DNA from: Burkholderia pseudomultivorans
GTDB lineage: Bacteria > Pseudomonadota > Gammaproteobacteria > Burkholderiales > Burkholderiaceae
Direction: 5' to 3'
DNA: 64,000 nt
NCBI RefSeq assembly: GCF_001718415.1
Contig: NZ_CP013378.1
Coordinates: forward strand, 124,001-188,000
In this document: piece by piece, positions 22,318 through 31,639 of the stretch
Numbering within the stretch: the first letter of the stretch is position 1
Layout of the letters: each line of letters opens with the position of its first letter
The notes under the pieces: generated by a model
Seen by the model: the letters and a program-made list of their open reading frames with translations, nothing else
Database searches by the model: none
Told to the model about the DNA's origin: nothing
Position numbers and translations under genes: made by a program

Positions 22318-23208
22318 TCACCGCAGCGGCAAATGAATCTCCGTGCGCAGGTCGGCCGGCGCCGCCTCCATCGGCGTGTTCAGGTACAGCTCGAACGGCG
22401 GCGCGTCGGCGGCTTCGCGGCCCGAATGACGCAGCCAGTCGCCATACAGCCACTGATAGGCGGTCTTCAGGTCCGCGTACGGCCCCGTATGCAGCAGCAC
22501 CGCGTATTCGCCGCCGGCCACCGTCACGCGTTCGACGGGCGGCTCGGGCTCGACGTCCGGCGCGCCGTCGGCCGGCACGAAGCACGCTTGCGCGCGCAAC
22601 TGCGCTTCGGGCGTCGTGTCCGGATCGTCGTGGAAGATCCCGATCATCTTCGCGCCGGGGCCGATCAGCCCGTGCTGGCCGACCCATGCGCCGATCCGCA
22701 TGAACGCGTTGCTGACCTTCATGTACGACCCGGTGTGGGATACCGCGTAGCCATGCAGCTCCGGCAGGCGCCGGATCTCGACTTCATGCTTGAACATGTC
22801 TGCCTCTCCTCTCTGTAGCGGATAAACGGGGCGGTGGACGCCCGTGCGCCGATGCTGCGCGCGCGGCACGCCGTACGCGTCGCGAAACGCGCGTGCGAAC
22901 GCATGCGTCGAGCCGTAGCCGGCGCGCCGGGCGATCTCGTCGATCGGGCGCGCGGTGCAGACCAGATCCTCGGACGCCCGCACGATCCGCATCCGCCGCA
23001 CCGTCATCAGGATCGACTCGCCGTACAGCGCGCGATAGACGCGATGCCAGTGATACGGCGACAGGCACGCGATGTCGGCGAGCCGGTTCAGGTCGAGCGT
23101 GTCGTCGAGATGGGTGCCGATGTAGTCGTGCACGCGCGCGAGGCGCGCCGCATAGCGCATCCAGCACGGCGTTTCGGCTTTCGACCCCGTCGTCGTTTCG
23201 GCATCCAT
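22318..23208 (-). CDS. AraC family regulator with GyrI-like effector-binding domain
   Basis: In 296 residues the N-terminal AraC helix-turn-helix pair (about residues 25-125) shows IGTHLDDTLDLNRLADIACL, SPYHWHRVYRALYGESILMT and the second HTH IDEIARRAGYGSTHAFARAF. The C-terminal domain (about 140-296) has the GyrI/Rob-type ligand-binding pattern: HEVEIRRLPELHGYAVSHTG at its start, GAWVGQHGLIGPGAKMIGIF, and the AYQWLYGDWLRHSGREAADA stretch near the end. Such fusions (Rob, SoxS-like BmrR relatives) sense small hydrophobic ligands. No divergent partner is obvious; the next gene is an unrelated channel-like protein more than 270 bp away. Confidence 0.88.
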   Translation of the reverse strand: MDAETTTGSKAETPCWMRYAARLARVHDYIGTHLDDTLDLNRLADIACLSPYHWHRVYRALYGESILMTVRRMRIVRASEDLVCTARPIDEIARRAGYGSTHAFARAFRDAYGVPRAQHRRTGVHRPVYPLQRGEADMFKHEVEIRRLPELHGYAVSHTGSYMKVSNAFMRIGAWVGQHGLIGPGAKMIGIFHDDPDTTPEAQLRAQACFVPADGAPDVEPEPPVERVTVAGGEYAVLLHTGPYADLKTAYQWLYGDWLRHSGREAADAPPFELYLNTPMEAAPADLRTEIHLPLR

Positions 23209-23485
23209 CGTCGCGTCCCGGCAAGAGGGGCTGCCACGTTAGCACGGGGCAATCGGACAAATCTTGCTGAAATGCGTAGCGGTCCATTCGAACCGTCCCC
23301 TTTTATTTTCCAGAAAATGGGTCTCGTACCTCGGGATTGATGACTAAAGTTAAAAGACGGTGAAATCGGGTGATCGCGTCATTTTTCTCGGGTAAGTTGC
23401 TCGGACGGAGCAGCAGGCTTTTTCGAAGTACGCAGGTAGTTCGTCGATGTTCAATCGCAACACCACGTTTTCGGGAGAAGAAGAA

Positions 23486-24949
23486 ATGGATGCTTCCAGC
23501 TTCATCACGTCGCTGCAGACCACGCTGGGCGGATATCTGCCCAAGATCGCCGGCGCGATCGGCATCCTGGTGATCGGCTGGCTGATCGCCGTTGCGGTGC
23601 GGGCCGGCGCGTTGCGCCTGCTCGGTGCGCTGAAGGTCGACCAGCGCATCAACGAAAGCACCGGCCAGGGCGCATGCGTCGAGCGCATCATCGCCGGCGG
23701 CCTGTTCTGGCTGATCCTGCTGGTCACCGCGGTGGGCATCTTCAACGTGCTCAACCTGTATGCGGTGTCCAATCCGTTCTCGCTGCTCGTCACGCATATC
23801 GTCAACTACCTGCCGAACCTGATCGGCGGCGCGGCGCTGACGCTGATCGCGTGGCTGATCGCGTCGCTGCTGCGCAGCCTCGCGAACCGCGCGCTGAAGG
23901 CGAGCCGGATCGACGACAAGTTGTCGGAAGGCGCGGGCATGCGGCCGATGAGCGGCTATCTCGGCGACGTGCTGTTCTGGCTCGTGATCCTGATGTTCCT
24001 GCCGGCGATCCTGTCGTCGTTCGCGCTGTCGGGCCTGCTGTCGCCCGTGCAGGGGATGGTCGACAAGCTGCTCGCGATCGTGCCGAACCTGTTCGCGGCC
24101 GCGGTGATCGGCGTCGTCGGCTGGATCGTCGCGCGCGTGCTGCGCGGCCTCGTGACGAACCTGCTGGTCGCGGCCGGCGCCGACCGCCTCACGCAGCGTC
24201 TCGACAGCCCGACGCCGGTGCGCGTGTCGAGCCTCGTCGGCACCATCGTCTACGTGTTCGTGTTCGTGCCGACGCTGATCTCGGCGCTCGACGCGCTGAA
24301 GATCGACGCGATCTCGGTGCCGGCCACCAACATGCTGAACCAGTTCCTCGGCGCGGTGCCCGACATCGTCGCGGCGATCGTGATCGTGCTGGTCACGTTC
24401 TACTTCGCCCGCTTCGTCGCGTCGCTCGCGCAGAGGCTGCTCGAAACCGCCGGCGTCGACGGGCTGCCGGCCGTGCTCGGCGTCGAGCGCGTGTTCTCGG
24501 GGATGCTGCAGCCGTCGGTGCTGGTCGCGCGGCTGATCGTGTTCTTCGCGATGCTGTTCGCCACGGTCGAGGCCGCGAACCGGCTCGGCTTCACGCAGGT
24601 ACGCGACGTCGTCACGCTGTTCATCGAATTCGGCGGCCACGTTCTGATGGGCGGCGTGATCCTCGTGATCGGCGTGTGGCTCGCGGGCCTCGCGCGCCGC
24701 GTGATCGAGCAGGCCGATCGCGAGCACAGCGTGCTGTTCGCGCGCATCGCGCAATTCGCGATCCTCGGCCTCGTGTTCGCGATGGGGCTGCGCGCGATGG
24801 GCATCGCCAACGAGATCGTGCAGCTCGCGTTCGGGCTCGTGCTCGGCGCGATCGCGGTGGCCGTCGCGCTGTCGTTCGGCCTCGGCGGCCGCGAGGCCGC
24901 GGGCAAGCTGCTCGATCGCTGGTTCAACCAGCGCGGCGGCGGCCAGTAA
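23486..24949 (+). CDS. Mechanosensitive-channel-like membrane protein with repeated TM helices
   Basis: A 487-residue inner-membrane protein made of repeated units that each pair a Gly/Ala-rich helix with a short amphipathic stretch. Examples are AIGILVIGWLIAVAVRAGAL, LIGGAALTLIAWLIASLLRS, FAAAVIGVVGWIVARVLRGL and DIVAAIVIVLVTFYFARFVA. This is the conserved TM-helix repeat found in small MscS-related and CmpX-type proteins. CmpX of Pseudomonas affects envelope stress, but function here is unproven. The start at 23486 is set by GGAG at 23474-23477; an upstream in-frame ATG (23447) would add 13 polar residues. No operon partners. Confidence 0.8.
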   Translation: MDASSFITSLQTTLGGYLPKIAGAIGILVIGWLIAVAVRAGALRLLGALKVDQRINESTGQGACVERIIAGGLFWLILLVTAVGIFNVLNLYAVSNPFSLLVTHIVNYLPNLIGGAALTLIAWLIASLLRSLANRALKASRIDDKLSEGAGMRPMSGYLGDVLFWLVILMFLPAILSSFALSGLLSPVQGMVDKLLAIVPNLFAAAVIGVVGWIVARVLRGLVTNLLVAAGADRLTQRLDSPTPVRVSSLVGTIVYVFVFVPTLISALDALKIDAISVPATNMLNQFLGAVPDIVAAIVIVLVTFYFARFVASLAQRLLETAGVDGLPAVLGVERVFSGMLQPSVLVARLIVFFAMLFATVEAANRLGFTQVRDVVTLFIEFGGHVLMGGVILVIGVWLAGLARRVIEQADREHSVLFARIAQFAILGLVFAMGLRAMGIANEIVQLAFGLVLGAIAVAVALSFGLGGREAAGKLLDRWFNQRGGGQ

Positions 24950-25147
24950 CCGGCAGGCGCCGCGCACGCGCACGGCAGGCGGCGGCTCGGGCCGCCGCGC
25001 TTGCCGTCGCTGGCGCGGCGATCGTTTCCGTCAGCGAAACGTCAGCCGCCGTCTTTGCCGAATTTCGATAACACGTCGAATAATGACTCTCTAGCATCGA
25101 TTCTCAGTCGCGCAGGCCGCAGGTCTGGCGCTCTTGAGGAGAGTCCG

Positions 25148-26533
25148 ATGAAAGCAGAGTCGAAAGGCCAGCCCGCGCTGCAGCAGACGCTCGGGACCTG
25201 GCAATTGTGGGGCATCGCGGTCGGCCTCGTGATCTCCGGCGAATACTTCGGCTGGAGCTACGGCTGGGCGAGCGCCGGCACGCTCGGGTTCGTGATCACC
25301 GCGCTGTTCGTCGCGGCGATGTATACGACCTTCATCTTCAGTTTCACCGAGCTGACGACGTCGATCCCGCACGCGGGCGGCCCGTTCGCGTATGCGCGCC
25401 GCGCGTTCGGCCCGGCCGGCGGCTATCTCGCGGGCGCCGCGACGCTCGTCGAATTCGTGTTCGCGCCGCCGGCGATCGCGCTCGCGATCGGCGCATACCT
25501 GCACGTGCAGTTCCCGGGCCTCGAACCGAAGCACGCGGCGATGGGCGCGTATCTCGTGTTCATGGCGCTGAACATCGTCGGCGTGCAGATCGCGGCGACC
25601 TTCGAACTCGTCGTCACGCTGCTCGCGATCTTCGAGCTGCTGGTGTTCATGGGCGTCGTGTCGCCGGGTTTCGCGTGGAGCAATTTCACGAAGGGCGGCT
25701 GGGCCGGCGCCGATCATTTCAGCGTCGGCGCGTTCCACGGGATGTTCGCGGCGATCCCGTTCGCGATCTGGTTCTTCCTCGCGATCGAAGGCGTCGCGAT
25801 GGCCGCCGAGGAAGCGAAGAATCCGAAGCGCTCGATCCCGATCGCGTATGTGGCGGGGATCCTGACACTCGTCGCGCTGGCGATCGGCGTGATGGTGTTC
25901 GCCGGCGGCGCGGGCGACTGGACCAAGCTCGCGAACATCAACGATCCGCTGCCGCAGGCGATGAAGTACATCGTCGGCGCAAACAGCGGCTGGATGCACA
26001 TGCTGGTCTGGCTCGGGCTGTTCGGGCTGGTCGCGTCGTTCCACGGGATCATCCTCGGCTATTCGCGCCAGATCTTCGCGCTGGCCCGCGAAGGCTACCT
26101 GCCCGAATGGCTCGCGAAGGTGCATCCGCGCTTCAGGACGCCGTATCGCGCGATCCTCGCGGGCGGCGTGGTCGGCATCGCGGCGATCTACAGCGACGAG
26201 CTGATCCAGTTCGGCGGCCAGACGCTGACCGCGAACATCGTGACGATGTCGGTGTTCGGCGCGATCGTGATGTATATCGTCAGCATGGCCGCGCTGTTCA
26301 AGCTGCGCCGCTCGCAGCCGAACCTGGCGCGCCCGTTCCGCGCACCGCTGTACCCGCTCTTTCCGGCCTTCGCGATCGTCGCGGCGCTCGTCTGCCTCGG
26401 TACGATGGTGTACTTCAACGGCCTCGTCGCGCTGGTGTTCGTCGTGTTCCTCGCGCTCGGCTATGCGTACTTTCTCGCCACGCGTGCGCAGCGCGCGGCG
26501 AACGCGCCGGCCGACGCGCTGCTGGAGGATTGA
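25148..26533 (+). CDS. eat: Ethanolamine permease
   Basis: An APC-superfamily transporter of 461 residues with about 12 membrane segments. Family features are LGTWQLWGIAVGLVISGEYF at the N-terminus, YFGWSYGWASAGTLGFVIT, and the substrate-path stretch SFTELTTSIPHAGGPFAYAR. ANSGWMHMLVWLGLFGLVAS and FHGIILGYSRQIFALAREGY are also strongly conserved. The gene is followed 91 bp later by eutB and eutC, which fixes ethanolamine as the likely substrate. GAGGAGAGTCCG precedes the ATG. It leads the uptake and deamination operon. No microcompartment shell or adenosyltransferase gene is present nearby, so B12 activation must be encoded elsewhere. Confidence 0.93.
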   Translation: MKAESKGQPALQQTLGTWQLWGIAVGLVISGEYFGWSYGWASAGTLGFVITALFVAAMYTTFIFSFTELTTSIPHAGGPFAYARRAFGPAGGYLAGAATLVEFVFAPPAIALAIGAYLHVQFPGLEPKHAAMGAYLVFMALNIVGVQIAATFELVVTLLAIFELLVFMGVVSPGFAWSNFTKGGWAGADHFSVGAFHGMFAAIPFAIWFFLAIEGVAMAAEEAKNPKRSIPIAYVAGILTLVALAIGVMVFAGGAGDWTKLANINDPLPQAMKYIVGANSGWMHMLVWLGLFGLVASFHGIILGYSRQIFALAREGYLPEWLAKVHPRFRTPYRAILAGGVVGIAAIYSDELIQFGGQTLTANIVTMSVFGAIVMYIVSMAALFKLRRSQPNLARPFRAPLYPLFPAFAIVAALVCLGTMVYFNGLVALVFVVFLALGYAYFLATRAQRAANAPADALLED

Positions 26534-26624
26534 GCATGACGAAACTGAACGGCCGTTCCTGACGGCATCGGCGCGCCCGGTCGCAGCGGGCGCGCCGCCG
26601 GTTTTTGGCAAGGAGACACGCACG

Positions 26625-28022
26625 ATGTCCTACACGGAGACGATCGGCCCGCGCACGTACCGTTTCGCGGACCTGAAGACGCTGCTCGCGAAGGCGAGCC
26701 CGCTGCGCTCCGGCGACCAGCTCGCCGGCGTCGCGGCGGCGAGCGAGGAGGAGCGCGTCGCCGCGAAGATCGCGCTGGCGGCCGTGCCGCTGCGCGCGTT
26801 CCTGAACGAAGCGCTGATTCCGTACGAGGACGACGAGGTGACGCGGCTGATCGTCGACGATCACGACGCGGCCGCGTTCGCGGAAATCTCGCACCTGACC
26901 GTCGGCGATTTCCGCAACTGGCTGCTGTCGCCCGCGGCCGACGGCGCGGCGCTCGAGCGCATCGCGCCGGGCCTCACGCCCGAGATGGTCGCGGCGGTAT
27001 CGAAGCTGATGCGCAACCAGGACCTGATCGCGGCCGCGCGCAAGCGCCGCGTCGTCACGCGCTTTCGCAACACGGTCGGGCTGCCGGGCCGGATGTCGGT
27101 GCGGCTGCAGCCGAACCATCCGACCGACGACGTGAAGGGGATCGCCGCGTCGATGCTCGACGGGCTGATGTACGGCTGCGGCGACGCGATGATCGGCATC
27201 AACCCGGCCACCGACAGCCTCGCGGCGATCGTCAAGCTGCTCGCGATGATCGACGCGTTCCGCGAACGCTATCGCGTGCCGACGCAGTCCTGCGTGCTCA
27301 CGCACGTGACCAACACGATCGCGGCGATCGACAAGGGCGCGCCGGTCGACCTCGTGTTCCAGTCGATCGCCGGTACCGAAAAGGCGAACGCGAGCTTCGG
27401 GATCTCGCTCGCGCTGCTTGGCGAGGCGCGCGAAGCCGCGTTGTCGCTCAGGCGCGGCACGGTCGGCGACAACCTGATGTATTTCGAGACCGGGCAGGGC
27501 AGCGCGCTGTCCGCGAACGCGCATCACGGCGTCGACCAGCAGACCTGCGAGGTGCGTGCATACGCGGTCGCGCGCAAGTTCGAGCCGTTCCTCGTGAACA
27601 CGGTGGTCGGCTTCATCGGGCCCGAATATCTGTACGACGGCAAGCAGATCATTCGCGCGGGGCTCGAGGATCACTTCTGCGGCAAGCTGCTCGGCGTGCC
27701 GATGGGCTGCGACATCTGCTACACGAACCACGCGGAAGCCGACCAGGACGACATGGATACGCTGCTGACGCTGCTCGGCGCGGCCGGCATCAACTTCATC
27801 ATGGGGATTCCGGGCGCCGACGACGTGATGCTGAACTACCAGAGCACGTCGTTCCACGATCAGCTCTATGTGCGCGAGGTGCTCGGGCTGCGCCGCGCGC
27901 CCGAGTTCGAGGAATGGCTGGAGGCGATGGAGATCGCCGACGCGCACGGCGCGCTGCGCGCTGCGACGTCCCGCGTGCCGCTGCTCGCGGGGGCGAACGA
28001 CTGGATGGGGCTGTCAGCATGA
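26625..28022 (+). CDS. eutB: Ethanolamine ammonia-lyase large subunit
   Basis: The catalytic subunit of the adenosylcobalamin-dependent enzyme that splits ethanolamine into acetaldehyde and ammonia. The 465-residue length fits the family. Recognisable stretches are RFRNTVGLPGRMSVRLQPNH, SMLDGLMYGCGDAMIGINPA, VFQSIAGTEKANASFGISLA and FETGQGSALSANAHHGVDQQ, and the end GADDVMLNYQSTSFHDQLYV. AAGGAGAC lies upstream of the ATG. Its stop codon overlaps the eutC start by 4 bp (ATGA), so the two subunits are translationally coupled. An 8-codon frame (26536-26562) with its own Shine-Dalgarno sequence sits between eat and eutB. Confidence 0.97.
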   Translation: MSYTETIGPRTYRFADLKTLLAKASPLRSGDQLAGVAAASEEERVAAKIALAAVPLRAFLNEALIPYEDDEVTRLIVDDHDAAAFAEISHLTVGDFRNWLLSPAADGAALERIAPGLTPEMVAAVSKLMRNQDLIAAARKRRVVTRFRNTVGLPGRMSVRLQPNHPTDDVKGIAASMLDGLMYGCGDAMIGINPATDSLAAIVKLLAMIDAFRERYRVPTQSCVLTHVTNTIAAIDKGAPVDLVFQSIAGTEKANASFGISLALLGEAREAALSLRRGTVGDNLMYFETGQGSALSANAHHGVDQQTCEVRAYAVARKFEPFLVNTVVGFIGPEYLYDGKQIIRAGLEDHFCGKLLGVPMGCDICYTNHAEADQDDMDTLLTLLGAAGINFIMGIPGADDVMLNYQSTSFHDQLYVREVLGLRRAPEFEEWLEAMEIADAHGALRAATSRVPLLAGANDWMGLSA

Positions 28023-28813
28023 GCGATGCCGTCGAACGAAACCCGTGGGGCGAGCTGAAGGCGTTCACGAATGCGCGGATCGCGCTCGGCCGCGCGGGCA
28101 ACAGCCTGCCGACCGCGCCGCTGCTCGCGTTCAACCTGTCGCACGCGCAGGCGCGCGACGCGGTGCACCAGCCGCTCGACGCGGACACGCTGCGCCGCGA
28201 GATCGAGGCGGCCGGCCTGCTGCCGACGCTCGGCGTGCAAAGCGCCGCGCCGGATCGCGACCACTATCTGCGCCGGCCCGATCTCGGCCGCAAGCTGTCG
28301 GACGACAGCCGCGGGCTGCTGGCCGGCTACGGCGCGGCGCTCGACGACGCGCCCGACCTGGTGTTCGTGGTCGGCGACGGCCTGTCGGCGTTCGCGGCCG
28401 CGAAGCAGGCACTGCCGCTGCTGCAGGCGGTGCGGCCGCGGCTCGACGCGGACGGCTGGCGGATCGGCCCGGTGGTGGTCGCGAAGCAGGCGCGCGTCGC
28501 GCTCGGCGACGAGATCGGCGAGCTGCTGCGCGCGAAGGCCGTCGCGATGCTGATCGGCGAGCGGCCGGGGCTCAGCTCGCCGGACAGCCTCGGCGTGTAC
28601 CTGACGTGGGCGCCGAAGGTCGGCTGCCACGACGCGCTGCGCAACTGCATCTCGAACGTGCGGGCCGAAGGGCTGCCGCACGACGCGGCCGCGCACAAGC
28701 TGCACTACCTGCTCACGCATGCGCGCCGGCTCGGGCTCACGGGCGTCGGGCTCAAGGACGACAGCGACGCGCTGCTGCCGGGCGAGCCGGCGGAGCGGAT
28801 CGCGGCGGGGTAG
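28019..28813 (+). CDS. eutC: Ethanolamine ammonia-lyase small subunit
   Basis: EutC completes the adenosylcobalamin-binding site of the EutBC complex. The 264-residue product has the expected stretches FTNARIALGRAGNSLPTAPL, FNLSHAQARDAVHQPLD, LVFVVGDGLSAFAAAKQALP, ERPGLSSPDSLGVYLTWAPK and CHDALRNCISNVRAEGLP. The gene starts inside the eutB stop codon. It ends the operon; no clear terminator was found in the 129 bp before the convergent LysR gene. Confidence 0.96.
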   Translation: MSDAVERNPWGELKAFTNARIALGRAGNSLPTAPLLAFNLSHAQARDAVHQPLDADTLRREIEAAGLLPTLGVQSAAPDRDHYLRRPDLGRKLSDDSRGLLAGYGAALDDAPDLVFVVGDGLSAFAAAKQALPLLQAVRPRLDADGWRIGPVVVAKQARVALGDEIGELLRAKAVAMLIGERPGLSSPDSLGVYLTWAPKVGCHDALRNCISNVRAEGLPHDAAAHKLHYLLTHARRLGLTGVGLKDDSDALLPGEPAERIAAG

Positions 28814-28942
28814 CGGCCCGGGGCGTGCGCCGCGGCGGTCGGCCGGACCGCGGCAGCCCGGCGGCATGCCGCGGCGGCGGCGAGAACGGGCGGCGCGGCC
28901 GGCCCTACCGTCTGTCGCGCTCGCTTACGCCGTGCCCGGCCG

Positions 28943-29827
28943 CTACCGGAACAGCCGCTCGCACAGAAAATCGACGAACACGCGCAGCTTCGGCGACAGT
29001 TGCCGGCTCGACGGCCATACGATCGAGAACTGTCCGGGCGCGATCCGGTAATCGTCGAGCACGGTGACGAGCGCATGCTGCTCGAGCGCGTCGCGCGCGA
29101 GGAAGTCCGGCATGTAGCCGATGCCGAGCCCCGCGAGCACCGCGCCGCGCAGCGCCTCCATGTTGTTGCAGGTCATCGCGGTGCGCAGCTTCAGCGGCGT
29201 GCCGTCGTCGGCGGCGAGCGCCCAGTCCTGCAGCTTGCCGGTGGTCGGGAAGCAGTAGCGCACGCAATCGTGCGCGGCGAGCTCGCGCGGCGTGCGCGGC
29301 GTGCCGGCCCGCGCGAGATACGCGGGCGTCGCGCACAGCACGAATCCGAACGGGCCGAGCCGCCGCGACATCAGGCTCGAATCCGACAGCGGTCCGCTGC
29401 GGATCACCGCGTCGAAGCCGCCTTCGACGACGTCGACCATCCGGTCGTTGAAATCGAGATCGAGCTCGACATCCGGGTAGCGCGCCCTGAATTCGGGCAG
29501 CACCGGCAGCAGGAATCGATAGCCGATCACCGGCAGGCTCACGCGCAGCTTGCCGCGCGGGCGCTGCGCGGACGCGCTCACGGTCGCCTCCGCATCGCGC
29601 AAATCCTCGAGGATCCGCTGGCAGCGTTCGTAGAAGTGCCGGCCTTCGTCGGTCAGCGTCACGCGTCGCGTCGTGCGGTTGAACAGGCGCACGCCGAGCG
29701 ACTGCTCGAGCCGCGCGATCGTCTTGCCGACCGCCGACGCCGAGATGCCGAGTGCGCGGCCGGCCGCGACGAAGCTGAGCGCTTCGGCGGTGCGGACGAA
29801 TGCGACGATGCCGTTCAGGTTGTCCAT
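28943..29827 (-). CDS. LysR family transcriptional regulator
   Basis: Residues 1-60 form the LysR winged HTH (MDNLNGIVAFVRTAEALSFV, then GKTIARLEQSLGVRLFNRTT). The effector-binding domain follows, with KLRVSLPVIGYRFLLPVLPE and a second half beginning near MTCNNMEALRGAVLAGLGIG. At 294 residues it is a normal CrgA-type protein. It is divergent from an MFS exporter gene 138 bp away, the standard arrangement for a regulator and its target. It converges on eutC but shows no sign of belonging to the ethanolamine genes. Confidence 0.92.
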   Translation of the reverse strand: MDNLNGIVAFVRTAEALSFVAAGRALGISASAVGKTIARLEQSLGVRLFNRTTRRVTLTDEGRHFYERCQRILEDLRDAEATVSASAQRPRGKLRVSLPVIGYRFLLPVLPEFRARYPDVELDLDFNDRMVDVVEGGFDAVIRSGPLSDSSLMSRRLGPFGFVLCATPAYLARAGTPRTPRELAAHDCVRYCFPTTGKLQDWALAADDGTPLKLRTAMTCNNMEALRGAVLAGLGIGYMPDFLARDALEQHALVTVLDDYRIAPGQFSIVWPSSRQLSPKLRVFVDFLCERLFR

Positions 29828-29852
29828 CGACAGGGATAGGCCGAGTTCAATT

Positions 29853-29869
29853 GCGGAATTTTAATCCGC
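29853..29869. promoter_or_regulatory. Candidate LysR binding site
   Basis: GCGGA-N7-TCCGC is a 5-bp inverted repeat with an AT-rich centre in the gap between the divergent lysR and MFS genes, 26 bp before the lysR start codon. It fits the dyad-with-AT-core shape of LysR recognition boxes. Confidence 0.4.
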
Positions 29870-29965
29870 TATATCCGGATTTCGAGCCGGTTTTTCCGCG
29901 ATTGAATCGGATTTATCTTGTGTCGCTCGTATGGCGCCGAGGCGCCGGCCTGACAAGGAGCGATG

Positions 29966-31609
29966 ATGGATCACCCGTTTTCCGCCGTTGCGGCGCGCCG
30001 GCGCCGGTTCGTGCTGGCCGCCGTCTGCCTGGCTGCCGTCGCGCTGCCGCTGTCCTTTTCCGGCGGCGCGGTCGCGACGCCCGCGATCGGCCGCGCGCTG
30101 CATGGCGGCCCCGTCGCGATGAACTGGATCACCAATGCGTTCATGCTCGCGTTCGGCAGTTTCCTGATGGCGGCCGGCGCGCTGGCCGACCAGTTCGGCC
30201 GCAAGCGCGTGTTCGCGGTCGGTGTCGGCGGCTTCACGCTGATGTCGGTCGCGCTCGCGTTCGCGCCGTCGATGTTCGTGCTCGACCTGCTGCGCGCCGC
30301 GCAGGGGCTCGCGGCGGCCGCGGCGCTCGCCGGCGGCACGGCCGCGCTCGCGCAGGAGTTCGACGGTGCGGCGCGCACGCGCGCGTTCAGCCTGCTCGGC
30401 ACGACGTTCGGCGTCGGGCTCGCGTTCGGGCCCGTGATTGCCGGCTGCCTGATCGAGCACGGCGGCTGGCGCGCGATTTTCATCACCGGCGCGGTCGCGG
30501 GCGCGCTGTCGCTCGCGTTCGGGCTGCCGCGCATGCGCGAATCGCGCGACCCGCATGCGACCGGGCTCGACTGGCCCGGCACGGTCGCCTTCACGGCCAC
30601 GCTGACGCTGTTCACGTTCGGCGTGATCGACGCGCCCGCGCGCGGCTGGACGGATCCGCTCGTGATCGTTCTGCTCGCCGGCGCGGCGCTCGGCGCGCTC
30701 GCATTCGTCGCGATCGAGACGCGCGTCGCGCGGCCGATGCTCGACCTGTCGCTGTTCCGCATTGCGCGCTTCGTCGGCGTGCAGGTGCTGCCGGTGTCGA
30801 CCTGCTGCTGCTACATCGTGCTGCTGGTCGTGCTGCCGCTGCGCTTCATCGGCATCGACGGCTTCAGCGAGATCGACGCGGGCTGGCTGATGCTCGCGAT
30901 CTCCGCGCCGATGCTGGTCGTGCCGTTCGTGGCGGCGACGCTGACGCGCCGGCTGTCGGCCGGGCTGATCTCGGGGCTCGGGCTGGTCGTCGCGGCGGCC
31001 GGGCTCGTCTGGCTCGACGTCGCGCTGCGCGGCGGCGCGGGGCCGGCGGCGATCGCGCCGATGCTCGCGATCGGCGTCGGCGCCGGCTTGCCGTGGGGGC
31101 TGATGGACGGATTGTCGGTGAGCGTCGTGCCGAAGTCGCGTGCGGGGATGGCGACGGGGATCTTCAGCACGACCCGCGTCGCGGGCGAGGGGATCGCGCT
31201 GGCGATCGTCGGCGCGGTGCTCGCGGCGCTCGCGCACGCGGGGCTGCGGCAGGCGCTCGGCGCAGCCGGCACGACGGACGCGGCCGACGCCACGATACGC
31301 GCCGCTGCACGGCTCGCGACCGGCGATCTCGCCGGTGCGGCCGCCGCGCTGCCGGGCGTCGGCCAGGCGGTGCTGCTCGCGAGCTATGCGCACGCGTTCG
31401 ACCGGCTGCTGATCGGGCTGGCCGTCGTCACGCTGCTGTGCGCGGTAGTCGTGTTCGTGTTCCTCGGCGGACGGCAGCCGGAGGACGGTGGCAGCACAGA
31501 GGAGGTCGCCGCCGATGCTTCCGCGGGCACCGCGAGCGAGGCAGAAGTCGACGCCGCTGCCGCACGCGGCCGGCGTGCCGCGGCCTGCGCCGAGGCGGGC
31601 GGGCGCTGA
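29966..31609 (+). CDS. MFS drug/solute exporter, DHA2-like (EmrB/QacA type)
   Basis: A 547-residue proton-driven exporter with about 14 membrane helices. The N-terminal half has MNWITNAFMLAFGSFLMAAG and the MFS loop 2-3 motif GALADQFGRKRVFAVGVGG. Helix 5 carries the drug-antiporter pattern LLGTTFGVGLAFGPVIAGCL. Later helices include LMLAISAPMLVVPFVAATL and VSVVPKSRAGMATGIFSTTR. The last 50 residues form a polar Ala/Glu-rich tail. Two ATGs 3 bp apart start the frame; AAGGAG is spaced better for the second. Control by the divergent LysR protein is likely. The substrate is unknown. Confidence 0.88.
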   Translation: MDHPFSAVAARRRRFVLAAVCLAAVALPLSFSGGAVATPAIGRALHGGPVAMNWITNAFMLAFGSFLMAAGALADQFGRKRVFAVGVGGFTLMSVALAFAPSMFVLDLLRAAQGLAAAAALAGGTAALAQEFDGAARTRAFSLLGTTFGVGLAFGPVIAGCLIEHGGWRAIFITGAVAGALSLAFGLPRMRESRDPHATGLDWPGTVAFTATLTLFTFGVIDAPARGWTDPLVIVLLAGAALGALAFVAIETRVARPMLDLSLFRIARFVGVQVLPVSTCCCYIVLLVVLPLRFIGIDGFSEIDAGWLMLAISAPMLVVPFVAATLTRRLSAGLISGLGLVVAAAGLVWLDVALRGGAGPAAIAPMLAIGVGAGLPWGLMDGLSVSVVPKSRAGMATGIFSTTRVAGEGIALAIVGAVLAALAHAGLRQALGAAGTTDAADATIRAAARLATGDLAGAAAALPGVGQAVLLASYAHAFDRLLIGLAVVTLLCAVVVFVFLGGRQPEDGGSTEEVAADASAGTASEAEVDAAAARGRRAAACAEAGGR

Positions 31610-31639
31610 CGCGCGTCGGCCTGTTTCGGCGCAGGGCGC

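Noticed and set aside
23345..23371. Sigma-28-like promoter before the mechanosensitive-channel-like gene
   Set aside because: TAAAGTTA matches the -35, but after 11 bp the sequence is AATCGGGT, a poor -10, and the gene has no flagellar link.
25110..25147. Sigma-54 promoter ahead of eat
   Set aside because: TGGCGCTCTTGAGG lacks both the GC element and the correct spacing.
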